Shown in pieces: positions 1 through 11,806 of a stretch of DNA of 64,000 bases. Position numbers and translations under genes: made by a program. Origin of the DNA: Culex pipiens pallens (taxonomy: Eukaryota > Arthropoda > Insecta > Diptera > Culicidae); the NCBI RefSeq assembly GCF_016801865.2, contig NC_068937.1:111462994-111526993 (forward strand), in the 5' to 3' direction. The number at the start of each line of letters is the position of its first letter. The first letter of the stretch is position 1. The notes under the pieces are model-generated. The model was not told the DNA's origin and did not search any database. It saw only the letters and a program-made list of their open reading frames with translations.

Positions 1-355
1 TTGCTATAGATCTTTTCATACAAAGATGTCTTCTTTTAATCGCTAATAACTCGTCAGGATTAACTTGGATCTTTTTGCGGTCTTCCGCAAAGCTATTTAT
101 CATAAAATTTTACATACGAATCTCACACTTGGCAATGATCCGTCACATTTAACACCACCTATTTTAAATTTGAATATTATATTTTTCGTGAGGTTTTTTC
201 TCCTGTTTTTCGTTTCCTCTTATAACAAACTGTGGTTGGATCCATTGAGATAAATGTATCAGACACAGCTAAAAGAACCCTACAAAAGTAGTGGACTCAC
301 AAAACCTTTGCTTATCGATAAACTTAGAAACGAAACTGTGTTGAAATCAGTAATT

Positions 356-388
356 TTTAATATTTTTCTTTTATTATTCCAGGTAAGT
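356..388 (+). other. Candidate recursive splice (ratchet) site 1
   Basis: A pyrimidine-rich tract (about 359-380) runs into CCAG at 379-382, followed at once by GTAAGT at 383-388. A 3' splice site fused to a consensus 5' splice site is the form of zero-length exons, or ratchet points, known from long Drosophila introns. The strand is plus. No exon-like reading frame is needed around it, and no transposon end overlaps it. A chance match is possible, but the site matches the form of the one at 15021-15028. Confidence 0.5.
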
Positions 389-1047
389 TTAAACAACGAT
401 TTCGGTTAACAACACATTGATCCAATACTTGTAGTCAGGTAAGGTATCTTGTTTCACACATGAAACTTTAATCTCAACAATACCTTTAAAAAAACTGTTT
501 ACTCAATCCTACAAACAACCAATCGCCGTTTGCGTTTATGCCTAATCCGTTAAATAGAACCCCATAATTATACCTGAATTCGACCCGCACAAATCGATTA
601 TACCCCAAGGAAGTGTACGGCGTCAACGGAGCAATGTTTGCTTGGTTTAGCTGCAAAAAAAAACAAAACAAAGATCCCCGCCAAAAGTTGCCAGTCACCG
701 CGGGTTAATTAAACGAGATCAATCGCTGTGAACTGTAATTTTATCCGCGCCAGGGTGGTTTGAAATTTTGAAGCGCTTGTTCTATTATTGGCTAATGTTT
801 TTTTGTAAAAAATACAATATTATTTTTGGCTTCCCTTTGTAAAAAATCAAACTGTTTGAAAAAAAGTTTGATTTTGTCAAAAAAATAATTATTTGATGTA
901 TTGAAATATCAACATCTGCTTCAGATGACCGTGAAACAATGCCAAATCTATTTGACACGTACAATCTTCAAATGGCGAAGTTTATGCTCGATTGTGAAAG
1001 AACTTCGCGAAAACATCATTGTTACATTAACTGTTCACCATAAAAAA

Positions 1048-2459
1048 CACGTGAATTGTACTTGAGATTGTACTCACCGCCTCTGCACTTCAATTGGTTC
1101 AATGTCAATTCGAACCGATTCATCGTCCAATCAACGGTGCTTCGCCACATTTGAAAACACCGAGCGATGCTCGGATTCAAATTCAAACCACGTGCCACGA
1201 ACACGAAAAAATGCCATAATTAGGCTGTTTTATTATTCATGCGATCGAAAATTACTCCACAAACCTGTGCAGTGCATCCAGCGTGCATAAAGAGAGTGCA
1301 CAAAACGTCACACGCGTCAAAAACCACACGTGTGACATTGACACTTGGTTCGATTTTGGTCATCCAAAAATCAATCGCAGTCGGTGGTGACAAAGCCGGC
1401 CAACGCCTGCTTGTTTCAATGTCAGCTTTCGTAAATTTATGTGAGAAAATTCGAAATGTTTACCGCAAGTTTACCGTGTGTGAAGAGTGACCGTGAAATC
1501 AAATTGACACTTGCCCGAGAGCGGGATGTTTGCCGTTGGTCATCATTCGGTGAGGGTATACCGTTTTGGAGACGAAACGGTTCAGATGTAACCATGGTCC
1601 GTTTCCAGCGAAAATCCGCAATGACGAGCGTTGACCACATTGTTATGGAAACAACACCTTTGTTTACTTTTCGTTTTGCAAACGATCTTTACTCATCCGT
1701 GGCTCATTTCTTGGAACGCGGATTCGGAGGACAGTTTCTTTGTTTCAAAACCTACTTGATGATCTGTCAGTTATGTACACATATCGATGGTCAATACTCA
1801 AAATTTGAATGATACAAGTTAAGCCAAGTTTGGATAGTCGCGAGTCCGAGTTCATTAAAAGTGACATTCTAAAACGGCTTGTGCCAACTACACTGCATTA
1901 AATCCCATTATGTCAATCACAAAAAACAGTCGCCTACAGTAAACAGTAATCTACACCTAATCGCGATACACTCCAACCTTCAATCAGCCAAGTATCATCA
2001 ATCAAAGAGGCAGTTTCATTACGTAATAAAATCAACCGTGGCGACGATTTGTGCACTGACAGTTCGCGGCTTTCAATGTTTGCAAAGCTTTCAAACGCGC
2101 GCGCGATGTCCAATGTCCGCGGCCAGAATGTAAACAGTGCGGATGTCATTCCGCAGATCGTAGCCGGCTAGAACACGTGCGCTCGTAAACATCTCCCCTC
2201 CAAAAGGGTGCATTCAAGATGGCGCCGACATCTCACTTGCACTGCTGTCACACTGCGTCGATGTCAGGGAAAGTCAGGGGCTGGCCGTCAACAGGGCAGG
2301 ATGGTGATGACAGCTGTCTGGGGGGGTGCATTAATTTGCTTGAACAAAGTGCCGCGATGTGACCTTTGATCGCGGGGCAACCTTGCCCCTTGTCATCATC
2401 CGGCCGATTGTTGTCCGGCTGTGAATGGTGGTGTGGCTTGTACTTCGATAAGTCACGTG
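1048..2459. promoter_or_regulatory. Cluster of CACGTG E-boxes
   Basis: Perfect CACGTG hexamers lie at 1048-1053, 1189-1194, 1327-1332, 2174-2179 and 2454-2459. Five in 1.4 kb compares with about one expected per 4 kb at equal base use. Two more lie near 5703 and 5718. CACGTG is bound by bHLH factors such as the Clock/Cycle and Myc families. Function here is inferred only from density. Confidence 0.3.
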
Positions 2460-2473
2460 TTGGAGAGTGTCTG

Positions 2474-2614
2474 CACTGAAATAACAAAATAGTACCAAAT
2501 TCCTTTATTCTAGGAATTTTGCCTCTTTTCCTTATTTAGTAATCGATTACTCATTAAGCAAAGGAGCTAAAATTCCTAGAATTTAGGAATTTGGTACTTT
2601 TATTTTTTTCAGTG
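2474..2614. repeat. Short palindromic MITE with CACTGAAA ends
   Basis: The segment begins CACTGAAATAA and ends TTTTTTTCAGTG. The arms share TAGTACCAAATTCC / GGAATTTGGTACTT and TCTAGGAATTTT / AAAATTCCTAGA, so the unit folds into a long imperfect hairpin of about 141 bp. No coding capacity. The target duplication is unclear; TG follows the right end and precedes the left end. It sits 15 bp from the next MITE. Confidence 0.6.
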
Positions 2615-2629
2615 TGGCAGTTTGAATAA

Positions 2630-2886
2630 TGGTACGTTCGTTTGATGGATAGTTCCACACTGAGTGCCGCACTCAGAGCTGTCAAAGTGTTTCTTTAAAG
2701 AAACTCGCGCTAGTTCCGCACGAGTTTCGCCGCCATCTTGGAACTGAAACTCTAGTGCCGCACTCGATATTTTTTCAGTTTCATGCAAGTTCCATGCACA
2801 CTGAAAAAGAATGTTCGTTTGAACCAAAACTGGCACCGACGAGTGTGGCACTCAGTGCCGCACTGGCTGTTCAAACGAACGTACCA
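2630..2886. mobile_element. Harbinger-type MITE, 257 bp, TSD TAA
   Basis: Perfect 16-bp inverted termini, TGGTACGTTCGTTTGA at 2630-2645 and its reverse complement at 2871-2886, are flanked by TAA on both sides (2627-2629 and 2887-2889). A 3-bp TAA duplication is typical of the PIF/Harbinger superfamily. The interior has repeated GTGCCGCACT motifs in both orientations and no reading frame, so it must depend on a transposase encoded elsewhere. The boundaries are firm; the superfamily rests on TSD length. Confidence 0.75.
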
Positions 2887-2958
2887 TAAGTTTCGTTAGT
2901 GGGAATTGGTAGTAAGAGTGAGAAGTTGAAGTAGTCATCTGTTGGGTGCCACACCTTG

Positions 2959-3851
2959 TAGTCCTCTAGTCCTCTAGTCCTCTAGTCCTCTAGTCCTCTA
3001 GTCCTCTAGTCCTCTAGTCCTCTAGTCCTCTAGTCCTCTAGTCCTCTAGTCCTCTAGTCCTCTAGTCCTCTAGTCCTCTAGTCCTCTAGTCCTCTAGTCC
3101 TCTAGTCCTCTAGTCCTCTAGTCCTCTAGTCCTCTAGTCCTCTAGTCCTCTAGTCCTCTAGTCCTCTAGTCCTCTAGTCCTCTAGTCCTCTAGTCCTCTA
3201 GTCCTCTAGTCCTCTAGTCCTCTAGTCCTCTAGTCCTCTAGCCCTCTAGTCCTCTAGTCCTCTAGTCCTCTAGTCCTCTAGTCCTCTAGTCCTCTAGTCC
3301 TCTAGTCCTCTAGTCCTCTAGTCCTCTAGTCCTCTAGTCCTCTAGTCCTCTAGTCCTCTAGTCCTCTAGTCTTCTAGTCCTCTAGTCCTCTAGTCCTCTA
3401 GTCCTCTAGTCCTCTAGTCCTCTAGTCCTCTAGTCCTCTAGTCCTCTAGTCCTCTAGTCCTCTAGTCCTCTAGTCCTCTAGTCCTCTAGTCCTCTAGTCC
3501 TCTAGTCCTCTAGTCCTCTAGTCCTCTAGTCCTCTAGTCCTCTAGTCCTCTAGTCCTCTAGTCCTCTAGTCCTCTAGTCCTCTAGTCCTCTAGTCCTCTA
3601 GTCCTCTAGTCCTCTAGTCCTCTAGTCCTCTAGTCCTCTAGTCCTCTAGTCCTCTAGTCCTCTAGTCCTCTAGTCCTCTAGTCCTCTAGTCCTCTAGTCC
3701 TCTAGTCCTCTAGTCCTCTAGTCCTCTAGTCCTCTAGTCCTCTAGTCCTCTAGTCCTCTAGTCCTCTAGTCCTCTAGTCCTCTAGTCCTCTAGTCCTCTA
3801 GTCCTCTAGTCCTCCAGTCCTCTAGTCCTCTAGTCCTCTAGTCCTCTAGTC
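2959..3851. repeat. 8-bp minisatellite (TAGTCCTC)n, about 111 copies
   Basis: An uninterrupted octamer array of about 893 bp. The repeat phase never shifts from end to end, and I find only three substitutions (3242, 3372 and 3815). Every junction makes CTCTAG, so the array is rich in CTAG sites. Such uniformity implies recent expansion or gene-conversion-like homogenisation. The assembled copy number may not equal the true one. Confidence 0.97.
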
Positions 3852-6649
3852 TTACTGTCTCCATATTTTCTAGGTTTTGAGTTTTAAGGTCTGCAGGTCT
3901 TCATAATTTCATGTTTTCAAAAAAAAAACCTTGAGAAAATTTTCAAATTATCGAGCCTTTTAATTTTGTTTTCTAGTCTTCCGTTCTTCACTTAGCAGTC
4001 TACTGTTCGCCGTGAAGAACATAACCAACGCAACAACCTTAAGGTCAACATCTTCACGGATATGTTTCACCAGACGTTTTGACCGCCAAGATTCTACCCC
4101 CAAACGAGCCCACAATTCCATGAATAATTTACGCAAATAAGCATCATCTTCGATTCTTGATGATACCGCCACTTGGGGTCCAATCGAGGAAAACCTGTCC
4201 GGTGCGTAGCTCTTTGAACGCTGGCAATGAACTTGGCGCGAGATGCGGATGTACTGAGTGATGAGACTCTTAAGAGTATGCTCACGTCGTCGGATCGTTG
4301 ACTTCCGCGTCTTGGAACGCTGAATGAAGCACGTTCTCCATCAAAGTGACGACGTTGTTGAGTAACTTGAGCTAATGCAAATTGTCGACAAATTGAGGTC
4401 TAGATGAGTGTTGAGCCCGGTTCTTGAGTTCAGCAGGTCATGTTTCTCCCCCCTAGTCCGGATCGTTAGATAACACTTAGAAGTGTAGAATTAACGCGCT
4501 TGAAAACAAAGTTGCAGTTCTAGAGCTCTTAGGATTAGGTCGTTTCAACACGTTTCACGATGAATCAGCACGAATAGTGTACTACACTCTCAATTGGTAG
4601 TTCTAGCAGCAGTCACTGCTCAAGCCAAACGGTAGGCCAAGATACGTCAAGATCCAAGCAATCCGCGTCAAGGTTGTGCAGTTTTTAGCCGCGACAACTC
4701 TCCATCATCTCCGCGGCCGTCTTAGGTCGTCTTTTTTCTAGATCGACTACTTGGACGACTTTGTAGCTCCGCGCGTAATGGACTAATGCAGCAGCGCTGG
4801 TTGGTCATTTTCGTTTAGCGTGTACCGAGAGTACTCGATAATTGTGCCGACGCGTTAGCTCGGCAAGTTTCCCTTGGGCGGAGTTGCACCGTGAAAAATC
4901 TTCTTGACGCTCAATCTTACAAATCGCCAACATTTTTCACCGTGTCTCACCAAATGGTGTGCTAGCATAGGCCAGCTGATGGGTGAAAACCCCATAACTC
5001 TAACCAGCTGTACTCGTTTTTCGGAACGAATGACGAGTTTAATTTGTTTATCCTTGTGCGGGGTAGAATTTTTGCTCTTCGGCCGCACAGCTGTCTGAAC
5101 GCTGGTTTTGCAGCATTAGCCGAGTCTTGGAGGTTGAAAATTTTAATGGTTTTTTCGTTTCTAATTGTACATGCTAATGGGTTGATTGGAGGAATGAATT
5201 CTTTTTACCAAAATTTTGGCGATTTTTCTGAAGGTTATTGCGGCACCGATTATTCGTTATTCATTTGAGCACTTCCTGGGTTTTGCAAGGTGTTTAGCAA
5301 GTTAAAGTCATCAAATTTTAAAAATAAGAAACTTTCCTTCACTTTTAAAATGCTTTGCGGCATTTGTCAAGGTTAAACCCAAAATAATCAAATAATATTT
5401 TAAGTTGAATTACTGGATATCTTGTAACTGGACAGTTTAAGAGGTGTTTATCTTTTTACAAAGATTATCCAATTTGCATTCAGGTCACATTTACTTAGTG
5501 GAAGGTCCTTTCTACTTTGTTGTCAGCGCCAATTGCCCAGTGAATACCCATTGTTTCAATCCTTAACTTGAATTATTGCTGTTTGTCCGCGATCTTCATA
5601 CGATCAGTTATCCTCGTGAAGACACCATGTCCAACAACCAAAATAACAAGGTTCGTGCAATGAACCTGCGAGCAAGTCTCCAACCGTTTCAAAGTTGTGG
5701 CACGTGCGTTTCGTCACACGTGCCGAAACGTCACATTGACCTTGGTTTTATGACGTCGCGCACTACTTGTCCGCACAGGTTAGCTTTAAGTAATGATATT
5801 AAAAGGGAAAAATGTACCCACATTCCATTGCCGTTAGGTGTGATGTTTACTTAACCTGCTAGTGGAGATCCTCGCGGCCAGTGTATGTTGCAATAAAAAA
5901 ATTGAAATTTTAAGCGAACACAAAACAATGTCACAAATTTGATTTTTTTTAACATTCAATTGGACTTCAATCAAATCAACCAAATTCCAGATGCCAAATA
6001 AAATCGACCACGCTTTCTGCCATAAATCAATCATAAACGTTACAACTTTCATTACATAAACCCCGTCTCTGGGTGACAGTAGAGAATTCGAAGTGAGCTA
6101 AAAGTCGCTACGCTGCTAGTGCACTATGACAAGGACGGCTTGTAATGGCGACCGAGAGAGGTCGATCATTTAGCCGCCGTCGTCGTCGCGACCGGTTGTC
6201 GTTATGACGGCGGGTTCACGGCGATCAAGAGGCCACGGTACCGGCTTTCGGTATAGAGAGTTGAAGGGGGTTTTCCTCTTTCGGTTGGTTGTTGGTGCGG
6301 GGGAACGGATGGCGCAATTGGCTATTACCCAGTGATTAACAGTTGGGATAATGTTTGAAAAATTGAAACAATCTTTACAAAATGCGATATTTTTGTAAAA
6401 ACATATTTATTTTTGCATTGTCGTCATTGTTTTTGGTAAAATTTATTGTAAAATCTTGTTTTTAGTATGTTTGTCAATTATAGTTAAAACATTTTGTCAT
6501 CTATACTAATCGTCATTTGAAAATGTGCTACTATTGTGGTTTCGATGAAAAAACGTAATATTTACTATTAATAAATTAATTTTTTTCATTAGTTGAGGTT
6601 TTTCTGCAATTTTGTTTTCTTGATAAAATTTTCATTTTTTGTTCTTACT
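3852..6649. other. No recognisable gene
   Basis: The stretch from 3960 to 5260 has short frames of up to 77 codons, none with a recognisable domain. The region 5690-5760 is rich in E-box and CGTCACA motifs and shares an ACATTGAC-plus-TTGGTT core with 1333-1350. Around 6060-6330 the sequence is GC-richer. I see no transposon ends here before the hAT element at 6658. Confidence 0.45.
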
Positions 6650-9600
6650 GTATATTGCAGGGCCGTAGCCAGGATTTTTGTTCGGGGGGGGGGGGGCTTG
6701 GGTGCAAAAATTCAAGGAGTATAAAAATCAGCAAATCATTTATACCATCACTTGGTTTGTGGTATAATTATTGAGATGAATTGTAAAATTTTAATGTAAT
6801 GTATGCAAAAAAGTTTTCGAAGATTTTCATATTAAGTTATCAATGTATTTATTGAAGAAACTCGTTCGTCATTTTTTTTCTTTATTTTAACAGCTAGTTT
6901 GCATTAAAGGAGTAGAGAAAGTGTTTTTTTTAACATTTTCTTGAATTGTTTAATTGTAATCCAATTTCGTGATAAACGTCGCTAAATTTAAAATATACTT
7001 AACTTGAATCAAATTTTTGAAAGCATAAATTTTTTTTAAAAGAAATATCGATTTATCTAACCATAAGTATTATGTTTTCTGTATTTTATACTGAGAGAAA
7101 TTTTAAACCGTCTAAATTTACATTTTCAGCTGTGTGATAATTGTGATGGTTTATCTAACATTTTTCATTTTTTCTAGCACAACATAAAACTCATAACTGG
7201 AATATTTGTTTTTCTTAAAATTTTATAAACAAACTTAAACAATGTTTAATTTTAATTGTTCTAAGCTATTGAAGCCATTTCATATTTTACGAAGCTCCTG
7301 GTGCTCTCAAAAATAAATAATTTTAATGAAATACAAAAAAATATAATCGTTGAAATTTCAGCTTCTGAAGTGTCTCCATGGCAACAAAAAAAAAATTACG
7401 TCGAATCTCAAGTTTACATCAACTGAGTTTACATGTGATTCATTTTTTCCGTGTCGAGTAAATTCACATTTTTTTCTGTGTAGGCCTATAATAAATATAT
7501 ATTTGAAGAAAAAAAATCAGTGCCTGTGGTTAAGTTTAATGTGTTAAAAAATTTAGATAAAATGTATTAAATTAATTTTTAACGCCAAATTATTCACTGG
7601 TAGAGTTGTTAATAATGCATATGTAACCATTTTTAAATGCATATGTAACCGTTAAAATTTTCCTCGATTGCATCAAACATTAAAACGAATCATGTTTAAC
7701 TTTAATATTCCGACTAAACGCCATTTTCAAATTCATTACTCATTGTATTCTGAAAATTGGTCCAGAATTTGAGCAAAAATAAAATTTTAAAACATGACAA
7801 AAAAATTTAATCAGATCTCAATTCTAAAGATAATTTTTTAATAAAATTTTAATCTATATACATGTTTAATAATTTAGGATTGTAACCATTTATTAAAATC
7901 GATGTTTGTTCAAGCAATATCTTGACTCTAGGAACAAAATCCTGCACATTTTATGGTTTAGAAATTTTATATTTACGAAACGTTGCTAAATTAAAAATAA
8001 AGAAAACTTTATGTAAGAATTCATAAATTGATTAGTTTTATCCTGTAAATCTAATCTTAGTCTGCACTTGAATTAAAACATACCAATATTCGAAGCATCA
8101 AAAAAATAAGATTATTAAAACATAATTTATTGAAATGATTGAAAATTATTTTTTGAATATCTTTATTTAAAAATGATAAAAATTTTTTTTTTATAATTTA
8201 AGGATTTTTTAGTTGTAATTATTTTATATTTTTTTATGTATTTGATTTTTTTCATTTTTGGAATTTCTGATTTTTTTGAAATTATCATGTGTAAATATTA
8301 TCTTAAATTTTTGTTTTAAAAGTAAAGAATACTTTATGTAAGAATTCTTAAATCAGTTACATTTTTCCTGTAAATCAAATCTTAGTCTGAATTTTGCTAC
8401 AAGAACTATATTTTACTTTCAAACGAAAATTTTAAAAAATGTCTTGTAGTACGGAGACTCTTAAAACTCCATACAAAAAAATCTCAAGGAACGGTCAAGA
8501 AAAGGTTTACGAAAAGACTTCTCTTAAGCGGTACGCAGCTGAAAAGGAACAGAAACAAAAAGCGTCGTTTGATATTTCTTCGGGAGCAATATGTGTTGAT
8601 GAGATTTTGATTTGTTTATTTGGATGCGACTGAAAATAACGTTTGAAAATAATGTATTCACTTAAATAATATTGAAGAATTGCCTCATGAAGCTAACTAT
8701 CAAAACGCTGAATCTTAAAATGCTGAAATAAGGGAAAAGCCATTACAAAAATCACTTAATTTTCTGGTAAATATAAATTTATCTAGGAATACTAGAATTC
8801 AAACATAAAAATATTTAAAGCATCCAAAAATTAAGATTGAAAAAACATAATTTATTGGATTTTGAATAACTTAATTTTAAAATGATATTTTTTTTAGTTT
8901 AGGATTTCTTAAGTATCAATTATTTTATTAATTTTTCAGTTTTAGATTTTTTAATTTTTGGAATTTCAGATTTTTTTATATTATTCTGTTGAATTGTTAT
9001 CTTAAATTTTTTATGTTTTTATTATTTTTATTTTTGATTTCTGGCATTTCTTTGTCTTATACCAAAAAAATTTAAATCAAAAATTATGAAAATTTAGAAA
9101 TTTGAAAGTGTAAAATTTTTAAATCTTCAATTAGCCGTTGCGAATATTATTCTGAAGTTTATGTCACTAAACTCTGACCAAAGTTGAGAGGGTTACAAAT
9201 CAAATCTACAAGCTATGGTTTTATTATTTTAAAAGTGTTCAAAACACACTTTAAATCAGTACAGTTGTTTTGCATCATTAGTTTTCAAAATATCTAGCTG
9301 ATGGTGAAATCCTTTTTTCGTGAGAAAAAACTTTCCGCGGTTCCGCGACATGTTACAAAAATTCTAAATATTTTTAAACGAGCCCAAACATGTCGTATAT
9401 GATTATCAAAGCAGGAAAAACATTTCAAATTTGTTTTCCGGACCGACCTGGTCGCTGGTCCTAAAAAGACTTAATCGAAATAAGTTATTTCCATTAAAAT
9501 TGTGAAGCTATTTTTTTTTAAATATTGTATTTGCTCTCTGTTTTTGGTCCATTTTGAAAAGGTGGCAACATAAACTTTGGAAAATATTTACAATTGATAT

Positions 9601-10236
9601 TCAGAAATAAGAAATTATAAAAAAAATAATAAAGAAATTTTAAAATTTTCAAAATGCAAATTCTAATCTGTAAAATCCAAAAAATAGAAATTAAATAGTT
9701 TAAAAATGAATTATTGATCAGAAATTATATAATTTGAAAGTGATGTTTAATTAATTTAATTTCAGAGTTTTTGAATCCAAGCTTAAATTTTTTTAACGTT
9801 TTGAATATTTTTATCATTTTATTTCTTCCTTTAAAAATCGCAAGCTCATGCACAAAGTGAAAATTAGTTGATAATAAGTATTCACTTAGTTGATCTTCCG
9901 ATTTTTGATATATTAAATAAAAATTGGAGATTGGCCACGGTGGAAACTAAAAAATGTGACCAAAAGAAAGCATTTTGGACGAGTGGTTTCCGAAAAAAGG
10001 TTTACGAAAAAGTAATAAAAAAATACACACAGATATTTCTCAAGCATTTTTCTCTAAGGTCTTAGATATGTAACTAACCATATTCTTAAAACCATAAAAT
10101 TAGAATTGTATTTCTGATAATAGTCAAAATTCACTCAAATGTTTTTCATATTAAATGTTTTCGTTTTTAAAAACAAAATCTAAATATTTTTGAAAAAATA
10201 TGATAAATTTTGAAAAATGTAGAGAAAAAACATGTA

Positions 10237-10433
10237 TCCAGGTTTTTAAGCGAAGATGGCGTTCGAATTGTGAACGCCCGAATTGTCAAAATCGCGCAGT
10301 AGCACCAATATTAGAAAAAAAAGTATGGCTGTTATGCCATGGCACACTTTTTTCGTAATGTTGGTACCACTGCGTGATTTTGACATTTCGGGCGTTCACC
10401 ATTCGAACGCCATCTTCGCTTAAAAATCTGGAT
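10237..10433. repeat. Near-perfect palindromic MITE nested in the hAT element
   Basis: Left arm TCCAGGTTTTTAAGCGAAGA... and right arm ...CGCTTAAAAATCTGGA are inverted copies of about 75-80 bp with few mismatches. The arms share GATGGCGTTCGAA, GAACGCCCGAA and GTCAAAATC. The loop carries AAAAAAGTATGG and CACACTTTTTTC. A TA lies just outside both ends, offset by one base on the right, which would fit a TA-targeting MITE. No coding content. Confidence 0.7.
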
Positions 10434-10482
10434 TAACAGTTTAAAGGTTTTAATGCAAATAAAGGAGGGCTATTAATTTTAC

Positions 10483-10558
10483 AATCCAAATTCGACTAGC
10501 CGAAGCCTCGATTATCCAAAGTTTCGATTATCCGAAGTTCGAAGGACTTCGGATAACC
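10483..10558. mobile_element. pogo-like terminal fragment with iterated TCGATTATCCGAAG
   Basis: Three or more degenerate copies of TCGATTATCCGAAG follow one another, ending in an inverted CTTCGGATAACC. The block at 31112-31212 aligns with this one and begins ACAGTCCAGG. The CAGTCCAGG start resembles pogo/Tigger-type termini as I remember them. No transposase is linked to it. Confidence 0.5.
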
Positions 10559-10623
10559 AAATCAGGAACAAATGAAATCGGCATGTTTTATTTGCTTGAT
10601 GTTAAAAACATCAAATTCGGCAT

Positions 10624-10753
10624 CTGTTTTTTTAATGGTCCAATACACCAAGTTTTTGCTTTTTGGGTGTTTTTTAATACCCCTGACGGTTTCAAAAGCA
10701 CCCAAAAAGCAAAAACTGGAAATTTGGTTTATTAGACCTTTAAAAAAAACACC
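10624..10753. repeat. Palindromic short element, same family as 62842-62989
   Basis: Inverted arms around GCTTTTTGGGTG / CACCCAAAAAGC, flanked by GGTCCAATA on the left and TATTAGACC on the right, with TTTTTTTAA/TTTAAAAAAAA outside. The central AATACCCCTGA also occurs in the copy near 62900. Two small overlapping frames on opposite strands here are by-products of the palindrome. Confidence 0.6.
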
Positions 10754-11710
10754 AGAAATATTTCTTGACCTCCATTTTGACCGCCACATTGAATCCAAAA
10801 ATTCTAAATTATTTTATGGTTCTTCAGGGGTCATACTTAAGTTCTACAATCAAAAATAAGACAACAAGATCTAAGGATTTTTGCTGTCCCTATTCAGACT
10901 GTAGTCCCGATTCGCCCCAGATGACGGTATTTATTTCTATGTAGCCCCTTAGAGCAGTCCGCTCGGAAATTGCTATTTTCGAAGGTTAATAACTTTTTAG
11001 CAAAAAACCCAAAAAAATAAGGTGTCTTCGGGAAAGTTTTTCCAAATTTAAAGAAGATATTAGTTCTGAAAATTGATAAGAACTGGATAGTTATTGCGCC
11101 TTCTATTGGTCAAAAACTGAAACAGTTGCTTTTCTCCATACAATTTGACGATTTTGCCCAAACTTGGTGGTCAGTGGTCAGAAAAAGCTCAAATTTTGGA
11201 ACTTAGGCTAGTGATGCGTAAATCTTTGATTTCAGGGGATAGCCCCAAGTAAGCCCAGATTTGGACCATCCTAACCAATGTAATGCTAAAACTACAAGAT
11301 AAATGAGATGTTACTGAATGGAACAACGTTCAAATCTGCAGCTCAATTTTTAAATATCCAAATTTTGGATCCATAATCTACAAAAACTGAGCCCGGCAAT
11401 GGACAGGCAAATTACTTAGTTTGATCAATCAATTCTTGATTCTCTATCTTACAAATTATTTCTGGGAAGAGAACACACAATCATTGATTTAAGATTTTTT
11501 AAGGTAGTTCAATTTTTAAAAAAATTGGAAAAAATTTCGGGGGGGGGCTGCAGCCCGGAAGCCCCCCCCCTGGCTACGGGCCTGGTATATTGTGTAACTA
11601 TTGTAATTCGTTAATTTTAGTTAATTTCTAGAATTTAAAAAGGCTAAAACCTGTGTTGAAAAAAATGCAGCATTTAAAAAAAATATTGATTTTTCTCATA
11701 TAATATTTAC

Positions 11711-11806
11711 AGGGTTGTTACGGACGAGACGGATCGCGCGGATGGCACGCTTCGCGCGGTTAGCGCGGATTTGGCGCGGATTAGCTAGCTTAGGCGCGGA
11801 TGTGAA
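11711..11806. repeat. GC-rich block of iterated GCGCGGAT
   Basis: GCGCGGAT occurs at 11736, 11763, 11774 and 11794, with GCGCGGTT at 11754, in about 70 bp of otherwise strongly AT-rich DNA. The block begins with AGGGTTGTTACGGACGAGAC. It may be one end of a DNA transposon whose other end I could not find. Confidence 0.6.

Larger units (their letters stand above)
1..2473. other. Unique non-coding stretch, probably intronic
   Basis: No open frame here looks like a real protein; the longest is a 123-codon run without recognisable motifs. The sequence is mostly of normal complexity, with some AT-rich runs near 780-900, and no transposon ends were seen before 2474. It holds a ratchet-type splice site near 382 and several CACGTG E-boxes, listed separately. 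Intronic or upstream regulatory DNA is the most likely role, by inference from those signals. Confidence 0.5.
6658..11584. mobile_element. hAT-like DNA transposon, 4.9 kb, non-autonomous
   Basis: The left end is CAGGGCCGTAGCCAGG and the right end, reverse-complemented, is CAGGCCCGTAGCCAGG (15 of 16 match). Both are followed inward by a G-run or C-run. Identical 8-bp duplications GTATATTG flank the element at 6650-6657 and 11585-11592. An 8-bp TSD with CAG-type ends fits the hAT superfamily. The interior is very AT-rich and has no frame longer than 95 codons, so no transposase remains. Frames at 8439-8633 and 9868-10065 share a KKVYEK-like string with nothing else recognisable. Other repeats are nested at 10237-10433, 10483-10558 and 10624-10753. 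The perfect TSD indicates that the ends moved as one unit. Confidence 0.85.

Noticed and set aside
1022..1204. Minus-strand exon ending at GGCG|GTGAGTAC near 1080
   Set aside because: Only a donor-like match; the 60-codon frame runs straight through it and has no domain.
2959..3851. CRISPR array
   Set aside because: The repeat is 8 bp with no spacers; this is a eukaryotic minisatellite.
2959..3851. Telomeric or subtelomeric repeat
   Set aside because: The octamer is not a known insect telomere unit to my knowledge, and both flanks are ordinary DNA.
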